Notes under the pieces: generated by a model
What the model was told of the DNA's origin: nothing
The model's database searches: none
Seen by the model: only the letters and a program-made list of their open reading frames with translations
Shown: in pieces, positions 1 to 8,645 of the stretch
Position numbering within the stretch: position 1 is the stretch's first letter
How the letters are laid out: each line of letters opens with the position of its first letter
Position numbers and translations under genes: made by a program
Source of the DNA: CAZPUR01 sp964589815
GTDB taxonomy: Bacteria; Patescibacteriota; Microgenomatia; UBA1400
Length of the DNA stretch: 64,000 bases
Assembly: GCA_964589815.1 (NCBI GenBank)
Contig: CAZPUR010000005.1
Location: 7,800 to 71,799, forward strand
Reading direction: 5' to 3'

Positions 1-8
1 ATGTCAAG

Positions 9-73
9 CCCTGAACCATGCGACGCCTGTCATCAGGCTTCACGCCTGACTGACAGGCAGCTTAGGTTCAGGG
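9..73. repeat. 65-bp palindromic repeat element, copy A
   Basis: The element has perfect 9-bp terminal inverted repeats (CCCTGAACC and GGTTCAGGG) around a nested hairpin (GCCTGTCATCAGGC against GCCTGACTGACAGGC, one-base bulge). A second copy at 3007-3071 lies in the opposite orientation and differs at a single base. It encodes nothing and resembles a REP/MITE-type element. A transposase that would move it was not found in the window. Confidence 0.85.
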
Positions 74-118
74 TCAAGCCCCAAAACCACCTTCCTCTTT
101 ATCTACTATAGGATACTC

Positions 119-146
119 TTGACAAACCCCATCTTTGTGCTATAAT
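119..146 (+). promoter_or_regulatory. Sigma70-type promoter of the M23 peptidase gene
   Basis: A perfect -35 (TTGACA, 119-124) is followed after 16 bases by a perfect -10 (TATAAT, 141-146). Transcription should start near 153. The resulting leader of about 57 bases contains a 10-codon reading frame (169-201) and a small GGGC/GCCC hairpin just before the ATG at 210. Confidence 0.75.
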
Positions 147-209
147 CCTTGTGTTCTCTCCAAAAAACATGGAGAGAATTTTTTTATCGGGCCTGAATTA
201 AGCCCAATT

Positions 210-896
210 ATGAATAAAAAGCTATGGCTATTTTTATCTATTGCCGCCAATATTTTTTGGCAAACAATAGGATTTTTCTTGGCTGCTTTTTATCTTTTCT
301 ATCGCTTCTTTTTTCCTCAAATTGAAGGCAGCCATCCTTTGTCTAAAGTCTTCAGAAAAGTTTTCGAGCAGAAAAAAGCCCAAGTTTTTTGGGGTATTGG
401 TTTATTGGTTTTAATTTTATCAGGCCAACTTTTCTCTCGTCCGTTTTCTGTTCAAGCCCAATTTGAACCTGAACCAGTCTTGGTTGTTTCTCAGGAAGTG
501 ATCACTACGGAAACTACTTTTCAAAAACCGACTCAAGGTTGGTTTTCCCAAGGTTTCTCTTGGTATCATCAGGCTGTCGATTTAGGCGCTCCTTTAGGAG
601 AAAAAGTTTACCCCATTGGCTCTGGTAAAGTCATCACCATCAAATATAGTCAATGGGGTTATGGTCACTTTGTGGTCGTGGAACATGAAATGGGTCTCAA
701 ATCTTTATACGCCCATTTAGGAGAAATTAAAGTTAAACCAGGCCAAAAAATCGATAAGCAGACTTTACTGGGCTTTATTGGTTTAACCGGCTATACTACC
801 GGTCCCCACCTTCACTTAGAAGTTTATGGTGATGAAGGTTATCTTAACCCGGTCGATCTGGTGCCTGGGATTTTACCTCAATTTGCCTATAAGTAA
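210..896 (+). CDS. M23 family metallopeptidase (LytM-like), membrane-anchored
   Basis: This 228-aa protein is a predicted peptidoglycan endopeptidase acting outside the membrane. It has an N-terminal hydrophobic segment, a second hydrophobic stretch near residues 70-80 that ends close to FSVQAQ (a possible signal-peptidase site), and a C-terminal M23 domain from about residue 115. The zinc ligands are visible as HQAVD (HxxxD) and HLH in GPHLHLEV. The ATG at 210 is preferred over an in-frame TTG at 135, because the promoter at 119-146 places the TTG upstream of the transcript start. The gene converges on groEL across a shared terminator. M23 enzymes cleave peptide cross-bridges during growth or division; the exact bond cut here cannot be told. 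Confidence 0.88.
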   Translation: MNKKLWLFLSIAANIFWQTIGFFLAAFYLFYRFFFPQIEGSHPLSKVFRKVFEQKKAQVFWGIGLLVLILSGQLFSRPFSVQAQFEPEPVLVVSQEVITTETTFQKPTQGWFSQGFSWYHQAVDLGAPLGEKVYPIGSGKVITIKYSQWGYGHFVVVEHEMGLKSLYAHLGEIKVKPGQKIDKQTLLGFIGLTGYTTGPHLHLEVYGDEGYLNPVDLVPGILPQFAYK

Positions 897-900
897 ATAA

Positions 901-926
901 ACCCAGCCTTTCGCAAAAGGCTGGGT
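901..926. terminator. Bidirectional intrinsic terminator between M23 gene and groEL
   Basis: An 11-bp perfect stem (ACCCAGCCTTT / AAAGGCTGGGT) with a CGCA loop sits between two convergent genes, with T-rich sequence on both sides. It can serve the plus-strand peptidase gene and the minus-strand groESL transcript. Confidence 0.8.
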
Positions 927-983
927 TATTCTTAAATCTTATTTTTCAGTTTTGAGTTTTGCGATTTGAGTTTTGAACTTTTA

Positions 984-2612
984 TTACATTCCCATGCCGC
1001 CCGGCATACCGCCAGCTGGCATTCCCGGAGCTGCATTTTCTTTTTCTGGTAAATCAGTGATCAAAGCCCCTGTAGTTAAAATCATGGCCGCGACAGAAAC
1101 CGCGTTTTCCAAGGCCAATCGAACCACTTTAACCGGATCAATCACTCCTAATTGAAGCATATCACCGTATTTTTTCTTAACCACGTCATAACCTTGAGAA
1201 AGTTTGGTTTTTTCTTGAACTAACTTTTGAAAAACTTCACTCCAGTTGGGCGTAGCATTAGACAAAATCCCTACTGCTGGCGCCGTCAAAGCGGTATATA
1301 AAATCTGCCAACCGCTAGTTTCAAATTCGCCTTTTTGGGTTAAAACTTCTCTCGCTCTTAAAAGAGCAATACCGCCGCCAGGAACAATGCCTTCTTCAAT
1401 GGCGGCTTTGGTAGCGGCCACCGCATTTTTAACCCGGGATTTTTTCTCTTCCATTTCTGTTTCTGAGGCCGCCCCAACCTCAATGATTGCTACTCCGCCA
1501 GCTAATTTAGCCAGTCTTTCTTCAAGTTTTTCCTGATCAAATTCAGAATCACTCACTTCCATTTCTTTTTTAATTGAAGCAATCCTGGCCTGGATGGCTT
1601 TTTTATTACCTTGGCCGCCAATAATACGGCAGTTTTCTTTATCCGCCCAAACTTTGTCTGCCTGGCCGCAGTCTTCTGGTTGGACTGAATCTAATTTTCT
1701 GCCCGTATCTTCGGAAATCACCGTGCCGCCAGTCAAAATGGCAATATCTCCCAGCATTTCTTTGCGGCGGTCGCCAAATCCAGGCGCTTGAACCGCCAAA
1801 ACTTTAAAAGCGCCTCTTAATTTATTAACCACTAAAGTAGCTAAAGCTTCGCCTTCAATTTCATCAGCAATAATGACTAAATTTTTGGAAACTTTAACCA
1901 CATTTTCCAAAAAGGGTAAAAAGTCAGCCACTGAAGAAATTTTCTGGTCAGTAATTAAAATATAAGGGTCTTCGATTTCTGCTTCCATGGAGTCGGCGTC
2001 AGTGACAAAATAAGGTGAAGCATAACCTTTATCAAATTCCATTCCTTCTTTGTAATCAATGGTTACTTCCAATCCTTTGCCTTCTTCTACGGTCACTACC
2101 CCATTGGGGCCAACTTTTTTTAAGGCTTCGGCAATTTTTAAGCCGATTTCCGTATCTTGAGCCGAAATATTAGCTATCTGCTCAATCACTTCATCTGTTT
2201 TGACCGGCTTAGCCATTTTGTTAATTTCTTTAATCACGGCTTCGGCTCCGCTCTCTAGTTCTTTGCGGATGGCCATCGGGTCAGCCCCTTTGGCTAAAGC
2301 GGCCATACCAGCATTAACAATTTCTGAGGTCAAAACGGTAGCGGTAGTAGTGCCGTCGCCAGCCTTATCCGAAGTTTTCTCGGCTGCTTCTTTAGTTAAT
2401 TGAGCTCCCATATTCTCAAAAGGATCTTCTAGCTCAATTTCTTTAGCCACGGTCACACCATCATGAGTGACATTGGGCGCGCCCCATTTTTTGTCTAAAG
2501 CTACATTTCTGCCTTTAGGACCAAGGGTGGTGCCCACTGCTTGAGCAATTTTATTTACTCCAGCTACCAGTGATTTCCTAGCATCATCATTGTATTTCAA
2601 TTGTTTAGCCAT
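984..2612 (-). CDS. groEL: Chaperonin GroEL (Hsp60)
   Basis: This 542-aa protein is the ring subunit of the GroEL/GroES folding machine, which encloses client proteins in an ATP-driven cytosolic chamber. Family signatures are visible: TTLGPKGRNV, the nucleotide-binding GDGTTTATVL, and the Gly-Met-rich tail GGMPGGMGM. Length is normal for the family. The ATG at 2612 is preceded by an AGGAGG Shine-Dalgarno sequence. It follows groES by 6 bases and is co-transcribed from the promoter at 2977-3005. Identification is certain. Confidence 0.99.
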   Translation of the reverse strand: MAKQLKYNDDARKSLVAGVNKIAQAVGTTLGPKGRNVALDKKWGAPNVTHDGVTVAKEIELEDPFENMGAQLTKEAAEKTSDKAGDGTTTATVLTSEIVNAGMAALAKGADPMAIRKELESGAEAVIKEINKMAKPVKTDEVIEQIANISAQDTEIGLKIAEALKKVGPNGVVTVEEGKGLEVTIDYKEGMEFDKGYASPYFVTDADSMEAEIEDPYILITDQKISSVADFLPFLENVVKVSKNLVIIADEIEGEALATLVVNKLRGAFKVLAVQAPGFGDRRKEMLGDIAILTGGTVISEDTGRKLDSVQPEDCGQADKVWADKENCRIIGGQGNKKAIQARIASIKKEMEVSDSEFDQEKLEERLAKLAGGVAIIEVGAASETEMEEKKSRVKNAVAATKAAIEEGIVPGGGIALLRAREVLTQKGEFETSGWQILYTALTAPAVGILSNATPNWSEVFQKLVQEKTKLSQGYDVVKKKYGDMLQLGVIDPVKVVRLALENAVSVAAMILTTGALITDLPEKENAAPGMPAGGMPGGMGM

Positions 2613-2618
2613 TTTTAT

Positions 2619-2915
2619 TTACCTCCTAAGAATCGCTAATATATCTTCAAATTTAACAAATAAATATTCTTTTTCACCAATACCCAATTTAACTTCATCG
2701 CCGCCCCATTTTTTATAAATCACTAAATTGCCTTTTTTACAAGGAGCGGTTCTTTTTTTAGTATCTGGACCCACTGCCAGAACTTTAGCTTCTTGGGGTT
2801 TTTCATCATGAGAATCAGGTAAATAAATGCCTGAAGCAGTTTTCTTTTGAGCTTTGACCGGTTCTAATAAAATGTAACCGGCGGTCGGTTGAAGTTTTGA
2901 AATCGATGCTGTCAT
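2619..2915 (-). CDS. groES: Co-chaperonin GroES (Hsp10)
   Basis: This 98-aa protein caps the GroEL ring. The typical GroES core is visible (LQPTAGYILLEP, a mobile-loop region around KTASGIYLPD, and VIYKKWGGDEVKL). The start codon is preceded by AAGGAGG, a strong Shine-Dalgarno sequence. It is the first gene of a groES-groEL operon with its own sigma70-type promoter and a palindrome at the transcription start, which suggests repressor control. Confidence 0.98.
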   Translation of the reverse strand: MTASISKLQPTAGYILLEPVKAQKKTASGIYLPDSHDEKPQEAKVLAVGPDTKKRTAPCKKGNLVIYKKWGGDEVKLGIGEKEYLFVKFEDILAILRR

Positions 2916-2949
2916 AAAAATGCCTCCTTAATTTTGAATGATGAAAAAA

Positions 2950-3005
2950 TGCTATCAGTTAATGATAGCAAGTGCTATTTTAAAAATAAAGAGCTTGTTT
3001 GTCAA
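2950..3005 (-). promoter_or_regulatory. groESL promoter with palindromic candidate operator
   Basis: On the minus strand TTGACA (3000-3005) and TAAAAT (2977-2982) are separated by 17 bases, so the start should be near 2970. A perfect 8-bp inverted repeat TGCTATCA-GTTAA-TGATAGCA (2950-2970) lies exactly at the predicted +1 region. It does not match the CIRCE consensus well (only a 7/9 half-site, ATAGCACTT, just upstream). It may be a heat-shock repressor operator or a 5'-end stabilising hairpin. The -35 box abuts repeat copy B. Confidence 0.7.
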
Positions 3006-3006
3006 G

Positions 3007-3071
3007 CCCTGAACCTAAGCTGCCTGTCAGTCAGGCATGAAGCCTGATGACAGGCGTCGCATGGTTCAGGG
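3007..3071. repeat. 65-bp palindromic repeat element, copy B (inverted relative to copy A)
   Basis: It has the same termini CCCTGAACC/GGTTCAGGG and nested hairpin as copy A, reverse-complemented and with one base different. Its left edge touches the groES -35 box. Further partial matches to its border (GTCAAGCCCTGAACC) occur at about 3138-3152. Confidence 0.85.
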
Positions 3072-3200
3072 CGCAAACCACGAACACGACGTATCTGTTC
3101 CGCCAGCTGGCGGATTACAGAAAGGAGTTGTTGTGTGGTCAAGCCCTGAACCAGAATACCATGAACCAGAATAAATTCGATTCACGGCGAGGAGCTCGGT
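3072..3200. other. Intergenic region with 16-bp palindrome and short direct repeats
   Basis: No gene is seen. The stretch holds a perfect palindrome TCCGCCAGCTGGCGGA (3099-3114), flanked by distantly complementary sequences, a second border fragment of the 65-bp repeat (about 3138-3152), and a direct repeat GAACCAGAATA (3147-3157 and 3164-3174). It looks like debris of small repeat elements. Confidence 0.55.
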
Positions 3201-3686
3201 TCAAGATAAAAGCTTAGTGGTTGAATATCTATGATTAAAAGGAAAAACAAAAAGTTTCCCCCTAATTTTTTTAATCATTTTTCTTTTTTTTTCTAAAAAA
3301 GGCGTATTTTCCGAAACCGCCAAAATCTTTGGTTTAATTAATTGAAGTAATGCTAAATGATCCTTTGGATCATTAAAATCTTCTGGTAAAGAAAAAATAA
3401 AATCTACAACTTTAAGTTTAACTAAAGCTTCTGCCCTTTTCTGCCAATTATTAATTGGCCTTGCTTTACCTTTTAATTGCCTCACTCTTTTATCTGACTC
3501 CAAACCTATAATTAAAAGCTCTCCTTGTTTTTTACTGGCTTTTAAAAAAGCTTTATGTCCTTGGTGCAGAATATCAAAACAACCGGTCGCTAATACGGTA
3601 GCGAGTGGCGGGTGGACGGGTGGGCGGCCAAGGCAGCGAGTAGTGAGTAATTTTTTTAATTTTTGTAAGGAAATTATTTTTCTCAT
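3201..3686 (-). CDS. Cytidylyltransferase-fold nucleotidyltransferase
   Basis: This 161-aa protein belongs to the HxGH nucleotidyltransferase superfamily, which joins a nucleotide to a small phosphorylated substrate. Visible signatures are ATGCFDILHQGH (residues about 33-44), GLESDKRVRQLKG, and a C-terminal YSTTKLL equivalent to the ISTTK motif. It is closest in pattern to the RfaE/HldE nucleotidyltransferase domain and glycerol-3-phosphate cytidylyltransferase, so a sugar- or polyol-phosphate substrate is likely but cannot be named. It is the last gene of the T4CP-purB-purA minus-strand block, 39 bases after purA. It has no kinase partner here. Confidence 0.75.
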   Translation of the reverse strand: MRKIISLQKLKKLLTTRCLGRPPVHPPLATVLATGCFDILHQGHKAFLKASKKQGELLIIGLESDKRVRQLKGKARPINNWQKRAEALVKLKVVDFIFSLPEDFNDPKDHLALLQLIKPKILAVSENTPFLEKKRKMIKKIRGKLFVFPFNHRYSTTKLLS

Positions 3687-3725
3687 TCGCGTTAATTCGC
3701 ATACATCATTCGCATCTATTCGTAT

Positions 3726-5045
3726 TTAGCTTTTAGCAATTATTTGTCTTCGATCAGGCCCAACTCCAATTAGTTCTATCGGGAGTTTAGTCAAGTTTTC
3801 GATTTTCTTAACATAATTTTGGGTCTCCCTAGGTAAATCGACAAACTGTCTTACCCGACTAATATCTTGTTTCCAACCAGGAATTTTTTGATAAACGACT
3901 TTAGCTTTAGCCAACTGTTCCAAATTAACTGTAAAAATGTCTCTGGTTTTATGATTGATTTTATAGCCCACGGCAATCTTTAAAGGATTTATCCCCGTTA
4001 AAACATCAAGTTTGGTAATCGCCAAACTGTCTAAACCATTAATTAGTTTGGCATATTTAACAATAGTTAAATCCAACCAGCCGCAACGCCTGGGCCTACC
4101 GGTAGTGGTGCCGTATTCATAGCCAACTTCTCTCATTTTTTCTCCCACTTGATCAAAAAGCTCCGTAGGGAAAGGACCTTTACCTACTCGGGTAGTATAA
4201 GCTTTAACTACACCAATAACTTTTAATTTTCGCGGCCTAAAACCAGTGCCCATATATAACCCTCCTACGGTTGGATTTGATGAAGTTACAAAAGGATAAG
4301 TCCCATGAGCAATATCTAAAAGAGTGGCTTGAGCGCCCTCAAATAAAATTGAATCGCCTCTCTTATCCAACTGATTTAAAAATAAAGAAACATCGCCAAT
4401 AGCAATTAAACGGTTCTTTTTTAAAAGATTAAGCCCACGCCAATAACTGTCAATGATTCTCTTTTCATTTAGAGTTTGACTTAATTCAAAACTCTTTCTT
4501 TCCTTTTGAGGAATCCGATAAAAATCAAGCATTAATTTAATTAATTTTTTGTTCCAGGCCAATTCTTGAACCACTCTTTGGGAAAATATTTTTTTGTTCT
4601 CAAAATCCATCATTCTAATCCCAGAACGACCAATATAATCCATATAAGTAGGGCCAATGCCTCGACTGGTAGTGCCAATCCTGCCGCCGGCAATTCCGTC
4701 TCTTAATATATGCCAAGGCATAATCAAATGGGCTTTATCAGAAATTAGCAGTCGGGCATGTTTTTCACCTAAACGAGATTCTAATAATTTGATTTCTTTT
4801 AATAAAACCTGGGGATTAATAATTACTCCATTACCAATGACACAAGTTTTCTCTGGATAAAGAATGCCCGAAGGCAGTAAATGAAAGGCATGTTTTTCAC
4901 CTTTGACCACCACCGTATGGCCAGCATTATTCCCGCCTTGATAACGAACCACCGCCTTAAATTTTTTTTGCTTAGCCAAAGTGTCTACCATCTTCCCCTT
5001 GCCTTCATCTCCCCATTGAGTTCCTAAAACAACCGTATGGTTCAT
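3726..5045 (-). CDS. purA: Adenylosuccinate synthetase
   Basis: This 439-aa enzyme makes adenylosuccinate from IMP, aspartate and GTP, the first committed step to AMP. Signatures are TQWGDEGKGK (catalytic Asp and P-loop-like turn), NNAGHTVV (catalytic His), the IMP-binding IGTTSRGIGP, and TTTGRPRRCGWLD. Length is normal. It starts 20 bases after purB on the same strand, and together they form the IMP-to-AMP branch. Lies in the same block as the other late purine genes upstream. Confidence 0.97.
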   Translation of the reverse strand: MNHTVVLGTQWGDEGKGKMVDTLAKQKKFKAVVRYQGGNNAGHTVVVKGEKHAFHLLPSGILYPEKTCVIGNGVIINPQVLLKEIKLLESRLGEKHARLLISDKAHLIMPWHILRDGIAGGRIGTTSRGIGPTYMDYIGRSGIRMMDFENKKIFSQRVVQELAWNKKLIKLMLDFYRIPQKERKSFELSQTLNEKRIIDSYWRGLNLLKKNRLIAIGDVSLFLNQLDKRGDSILFEGAQATLLDIAHGTYPFVTSSNPTVGGLYMGTGFRPRKLKVIGVVKAYTTRVGKGPFPTELFDQVGEKMREVGYEYGTTTGRPRRCGWLDLTIVKYAKLINGLDSLAITKLDVLTGINPLKIAVGYKINHKTRDIFTVNLEQLAKAKVVYQKIPGWKQDISRVRQFVDLPRETQNYVKKIENLTKLPIELIGVGPDRRQIIAKS

Positions 5046-5064
5046 CTTATCCTCCCTTGCCCTG

Positions 5065-6447
5065 CTAGTTTCGGGCTTTGATTTTTTTAATTTCTAATTT
5101 TGTTAATTTTTCTGCCAGACCAGTGTAATCCCTTACTTGCCATCTTTTTAAAATATTTTTTTGCTTTTTATTAATAACTAGATTATCTATCAACTCTAGC
5201 CAATCTACTTTTTTCCCCCTGGTTTTATCTTTAATTTTTTCATAAGCCTTATCTTTCCCCCAAGTTTTTAGAACTAATTGTAAGGCCTCGGTTAACATCT
5301 CTGGATGTTGATCTATTTCCTGAACCAAAAGTTTTTTATTAGGCCCAATTTTCTCCATTCCTTTAATTAAACTTTTGATCGCCAATAAACTATAGCCAAA
5401 ACATAAACCTAAATTACGTTTGACCGTACTGTCAGATAAATCCCGCTGGAGCCGCGAAATAGGCAATTTATTGGCCAGCATCATTAATAAACTGTTGGCC
5501 ACTTCGAAATTGCCTTCAGCATTTTCAAAATTAATCGGATTAACCTTATGGGGCATAGTTGAAGAACCGACTTCTTTGCCAACTACTTTTTGCACTAAAT
5601 AGTTATAGCTAATATATAACCAACAATCACGAGCCAAATCTAACCAAACATTGTTTAATTGTCTTTGTAAATCTAAAAGATAAATTAATCTTAAATGAGG
5701 GTTAATCTGAGTGGTAACAATTACTGGTTCCAAGCCTAACTGGCGGACAAATTTTCTACTAAAACTTAACCAATTTTTCTGAGGATAAATTCTTACTTGG
5801 GCATTAAAATTTCCGATAGCTCCATTTAGTTTCCCTCCCAACTTCAACTTCTTTATTTTTTCTAAAAAAAAACTGGCTTTAGAAGCAAAATTAATTATTT
5901 CTTTTCCCAAGGTGGTAGGAATCGCTATTTGACCATGAGTCCGACCTGGCATGACTATTTTTTTATATTGCTCAGCAGTTTTTATTAATAATTTAATTAA
6001 TTGAAGTTGTTGAGGAATTAAAATCTTATCTTTGGCTCCCTGAACCATTAAACTTAAAGATAAATTATTAATATCATTACTTGTCAGTCCCCAATGTACC
6101 CAAGAAGATAAATGAACCAAACCTAATTTTTTTAAATTAAGCTTGATAAAATATTCTACTGCTTTAACATCATGATGAATTTCTAGTTCAATTTTCTTTA
6201 CTTTTTTAAAATCTTTGGCATTTAAATTCTTCACCCAGTTCAAAAGCCTATTTTTCTGCTCTTGACTGATTTTAGATACTTTTAAAAAATTCACTAATTC
6301 AATTAAATAAAGCACTTCCACTAAAATCCTGTATTTAATCAGGGCTGCTTCGGAAAAATATTCTCTTAATTCAATGGTTTCAGGTAAATAACGGCCGTCT
6401 AAAGGAGAAAGAGCAGACAATGAGCTCTGATCGAAATTTGTTTTCAC
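5065..6447 (-). CDS. purB: Adenylosuccinate lyase
   Basis: This 460-aa fumarase-superfamily enzyme cleaves SAICAR to AICAR and adenylosuccinate to AMP. Key motifs are PGRTHGQIAIPTTLG (catalytic His) and SSTMPHKVNPINFENAEGN (mobile signature loop). Its start codon overlaps the stop of the upstream coupling-protein-like gene by 4 bases, indicating translational coupling. The arrangement LSALSPLDGRY at the N-terminus matches the PurB subgroup typified by E. coli rather than the short Bacillus-like type; this is a judgement from pattern. Confidence 0.95.
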   Translation of the reverse strand: MKTNFDQSSLSALSPLDGRYLPETIELREYFSEAALIKYRILVEVLYLIELVNFLKVSKISQEQKNRLLNWVKNLNAKDFKKVKKIELEIHHDVKAVEYFIKLNLKKLGLVHLSSWVHWGLTSNDINNLSLSLMVQGAKDKILIPQQLQLIKLLIKTAEQYKKIVMPGRTHGQIAIPTTLGKEIINFASKASFFLEKIKKLKLGGKLNGAIGNFNAQVRIYPQKNWLSFSRKFVRQLGLEPVIVTTQINPHLRLIYLLDLQRQLNNVWLDLARDCWLYISYNYLVQKVVGKEVGSSTMPHKVNPINFENAEGNFEVANSLLMMLANKLPISRLQRDLSDSTVKRNLGLCFGYSLLAIKSLIKGMEKIGPNKKLLVQEIDQHPEMLTEALQLVLKTWGKDKAYEKIKDKTRGKKVDWLELIDNLVINKKQKNILKRWQVRDYTGLAEKLTKLEIKKIKARN

Positions 6448-8603
6448 TTTGAGTCTTTTTTAGGTTTAGTATATCTTTCTCTTGATAATTTCAAGACTTT
6501 TTCTCTGTTTTTATTCCGGCATTTAGGCAGGGGCAGAGTTAAAGCATAAAAGGGAGTGGAGGTGAGGTTATCAATCGCCAACTTAATAATACTCTGGAAG
6601 TTGCCTAGCTTAACCAAGTCATCTTCTTCATATTCTTTGCCAAATTCACGCGATAAAAAATAAGCATCTTGGGCGCCAACCAAAAAAGAGATTAAAGTGC
6701 CGGTGTTGCCGAAAATAGCTTTTTGAATTTCTTCTGTCAACTGACCAATATATTGGTTAGCCACACAAATATCGAGCCGATATTTTCTGGCCTCAGATAA
6801 AATTTTAACAAAAGAGTTCGTGGCAAAACTTTGGAACTCGTCTACGTATAAATAAAAATCTTTTCTTTCTGCTTCTTTCACTTTAACCCGGTTCATTGAC
6901 GCCAGCTGCATTTTAGTAATAAACATCGCCCCCAGTAGGGCGGCATTGTCCTCGCCTAATTTGCCCTGGGAAAAATTACAAATCAAAATCTTGCCTTGAT
7001 TCATAAATTCTTCTAAATCAATCGTGGAATGAGGATGACCAATAATTCCTCTGATCATCGGGGAGGTGACAAATTGCCCGACTTTATTCATAATTGGTGA
7101 AATCGCCTCGGAACGAAGTTTGTCAGACATTTTGTTGTATTCATTAAGCCAAAAGTTTTTCAAAGCGCCTGAACAATATTTTTCCACGACTTTTTGACGA
7201 AAAGCATCATCAGCCAATATCTTAGGCACATCAACCAAAGTACTGCCTGGCCGGTTCACCAAAGTTAAAATGGTGTTGCGCAAAATATATTCCAGCCTCG
7301 GTCCCCAAGAATAAGAATAAAGCTTGTAAAAAATGGCCACAATGCCGGAAGCGACTAGTTCTGCGTGTTCTTTTTCTTTCACTTCTAGGGGATTTAAACG
7401 AAAAGGATGTTTGGTATCTGAAGGGTCTAAAAAACAAACATCATTTAGCCTGTATGAGGGAATATAGTCTAATAAAATTTCGCATAAATCTCCATGAGGG
7501 TCAATCACGGCCACTCCCTCTTTATTCCTGATATCATTAATAACCATGTTGGCAATTAAGGTTGATTTCCCCGTGCCGGTTTTGCCAATAATATAAATGT
7601 GTTTTCTTCTATCCGGCCTTTTAATGCCAAAATTAGCCATTTGGTTTTTAAACTCGGTTTTAGCAAAAAAATTAATCTCTTTTTTCTCGGCCTCATCTAA
7701 TCCCACGGCAATGGGCAGGTTTTCCGGCGGTTCGCCAGCCATTGTACCGCCCCAAGAAATGTTTTTAATTTTACTTAAAGTTTCATTAGGAAGATGAAAA
7801 ATGGTCGCTAACTCCTCAATGTTTAAAAATTGATAACGAGGCACATATTTAAATTGACGGTTAAGAATAGTTTGTAAAAATTTCTTTTTGGCTCTAGGTT
7901 TTTTTAGACCTAAACTATTGCCTTCGCCCGAAGTTAAATTACCAAAAGAACCAGCCAAGTGGTTTAAAAAAGAACTGCTGGCATTTTTATCTACGGAAAT
8001 AGTTAATAATTTTAAACTGGATTTAAAAGCTTTCTGAGTAATTTTTTGCTCAAATAATCTAGCTTGAGGGTGAGAGCGATTGTGCTCGCCGTCAGGAGTG
8101 GGCACGCCTTGATCTAAGATTTTTCTCGCTGAAGCAGCATAACCTGAACCAGCAGGGCTAATTGATAACTGCAGCAAGGCTTTATCATCTGGACCAGCTT
8201 TGGCCAATGTCCCTAATAATGAAGATAAGGGATCAACATCTTGGAAATCTTTATATGTTTTTAAAGGATAATAATAAGCTTTGCTTAAAACTAACTGGCC
8301 AAAATCTGACTTTTCCCATGGCCAATCCGAAAGATAATCTTTTACCCGAGAGATAATAGCTTTAGGATATTGAGCCGTCAGCTGGGAAATAAAATATGGC
8401 TCAAAATCGGTGCTCACCACACTGTAAAAATGAATGGTTTGCTTAAAAAGACCCAATTCAAAAGTAACACATTCTTCTTTACCTAAAAGTCTTCGCCAAA
8501 AAGAAGACTGGATGTTTGATAAAGCCGCAAACAAGGCCACGGCCGCCTCAGGAGTCTCCTCGCTATCTTTAGGCACTCTAATTTCTAAAACCTGCTTTTC
8601 CAT
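6444..8603 (-). CDS. Type IV coupling protein-like ATPase (TraD/VirD4 family, soluble form)
   Basis: This 719-aa protein has an N-terminal half without recognised motifs, then a RecA-like motor from about residue 330: Walker A GKTGTGKSTL, VIDPHGD, Walker B YLYVDEFQSF, and the C-terminal TrwB/TraD-type ANQYIGQL. Such ATPases feed DNA or protein to type IV secretion channels or pump DNA. The two N-terminal transmembrane helices of classical VirD4 are not seen. The ATG at 8603 is chosen over a TTG one codon upstream, because an extended -10 (8611-8619) would start transcription at about that ATG. It lies 28 kb from the T4SS island and is translationally coupled to purB. Confidence 0.8.
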   Translation of the reverse strand: MEKQVLEIRVPKDSEETPEAAVALFAALSNIQSSFWRRLLGKEECVTFELGLFKQTIHFYSVVSTDFEPYFISQLTAQYPKAIISRVKDYLSDWPWEKSDFGQLVLSKAYYYPLKTYKDFQDVDPLSSLLGTLAKAGPDDKALLQLSISPAGSGYAASARKILDQGVPTPDGEHNRSHPQARLFEQKITQKAFKSSLKLLTISVDKNASSSFLNHLAGSFGNLTSGEGNSLGLKKPRAKKKFLQTILNRQFKYVPRYQFLNIEELATIFHLPNETLSKIKNISWGGTMAGEPPENLPIAVGLDEAEKKEINFFAKTEFKNQMANFGIKRPDRRKHIYIIGKTGTGKSTLIANMVINDIRNKEGVAVIDPHGDLCEILLDYIPSYRLNDVCFLDPSDTKHPFRLNPLEVKEKEHAELVASGIVAIFYKLYSYSWGPRLEYILRNTILTLVNRPGSTLVDVPKILADDAFRQKVVEKYCSGALKNFWLNEYNKMSDKLRSEAISPIMNKVGQFVTSPMIRGIIGHPHSTIDLEEFMNQGKILICNFSQGKLGEDNAALLGAMFITKMQLASMNRVKVKEAERKDFYLYVDEFQSFATNSFVKILSEARKYRLDICVANQYIGQLTEEIQKAIFGNTGTLISFLVGAQDAYFLSREFGKEYEEDDLVKLGNFQSIIKLAIDNLTSTPFYALTLPLPKCRNKNREKVLKLSRERYTKPKKDSK

Positions 8604-8610
8604 CAAGAGT

Positions 8611-8619
8611 ATTTTAACA
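8611..8619 (-). promoter_or_regulatory. Extended -10 promoter, leaderless start of the coupling-protein gene
   Basis: TGt-TAAAAT on the minus strand ends 7 bases before the ATG at 8603. The predicted mRNA therefore begins at or next to the start codon. No Shine-Dalgarno sequence is present. It would also drive purB, purA and the 3201 gene. Confidence 0.55.
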
Positions 8620-8645
8620 TTTCGGGGAATAACAAAGCAAAAACT

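Noticed and set aside
135..209. Upstream TTG start for the M23 gene
   Set aside because: It lies within the promoter, upstream of the predicted transcript start, so the ATG at 210 is used.
1246..2403. Several plus-strand reading frames opposite groEL
   Set aside because: groEL on the minus strand is unambiguous and these frames show no independent signals; they are coding shadows.
2950..2980. CIRCE (HrcA) operator before groES
   Set aside because: Only one degenerate half-site (7/9) is present and the second arm at the required spacing matches 5/9; the actual perfect palindrome has a different sequence.
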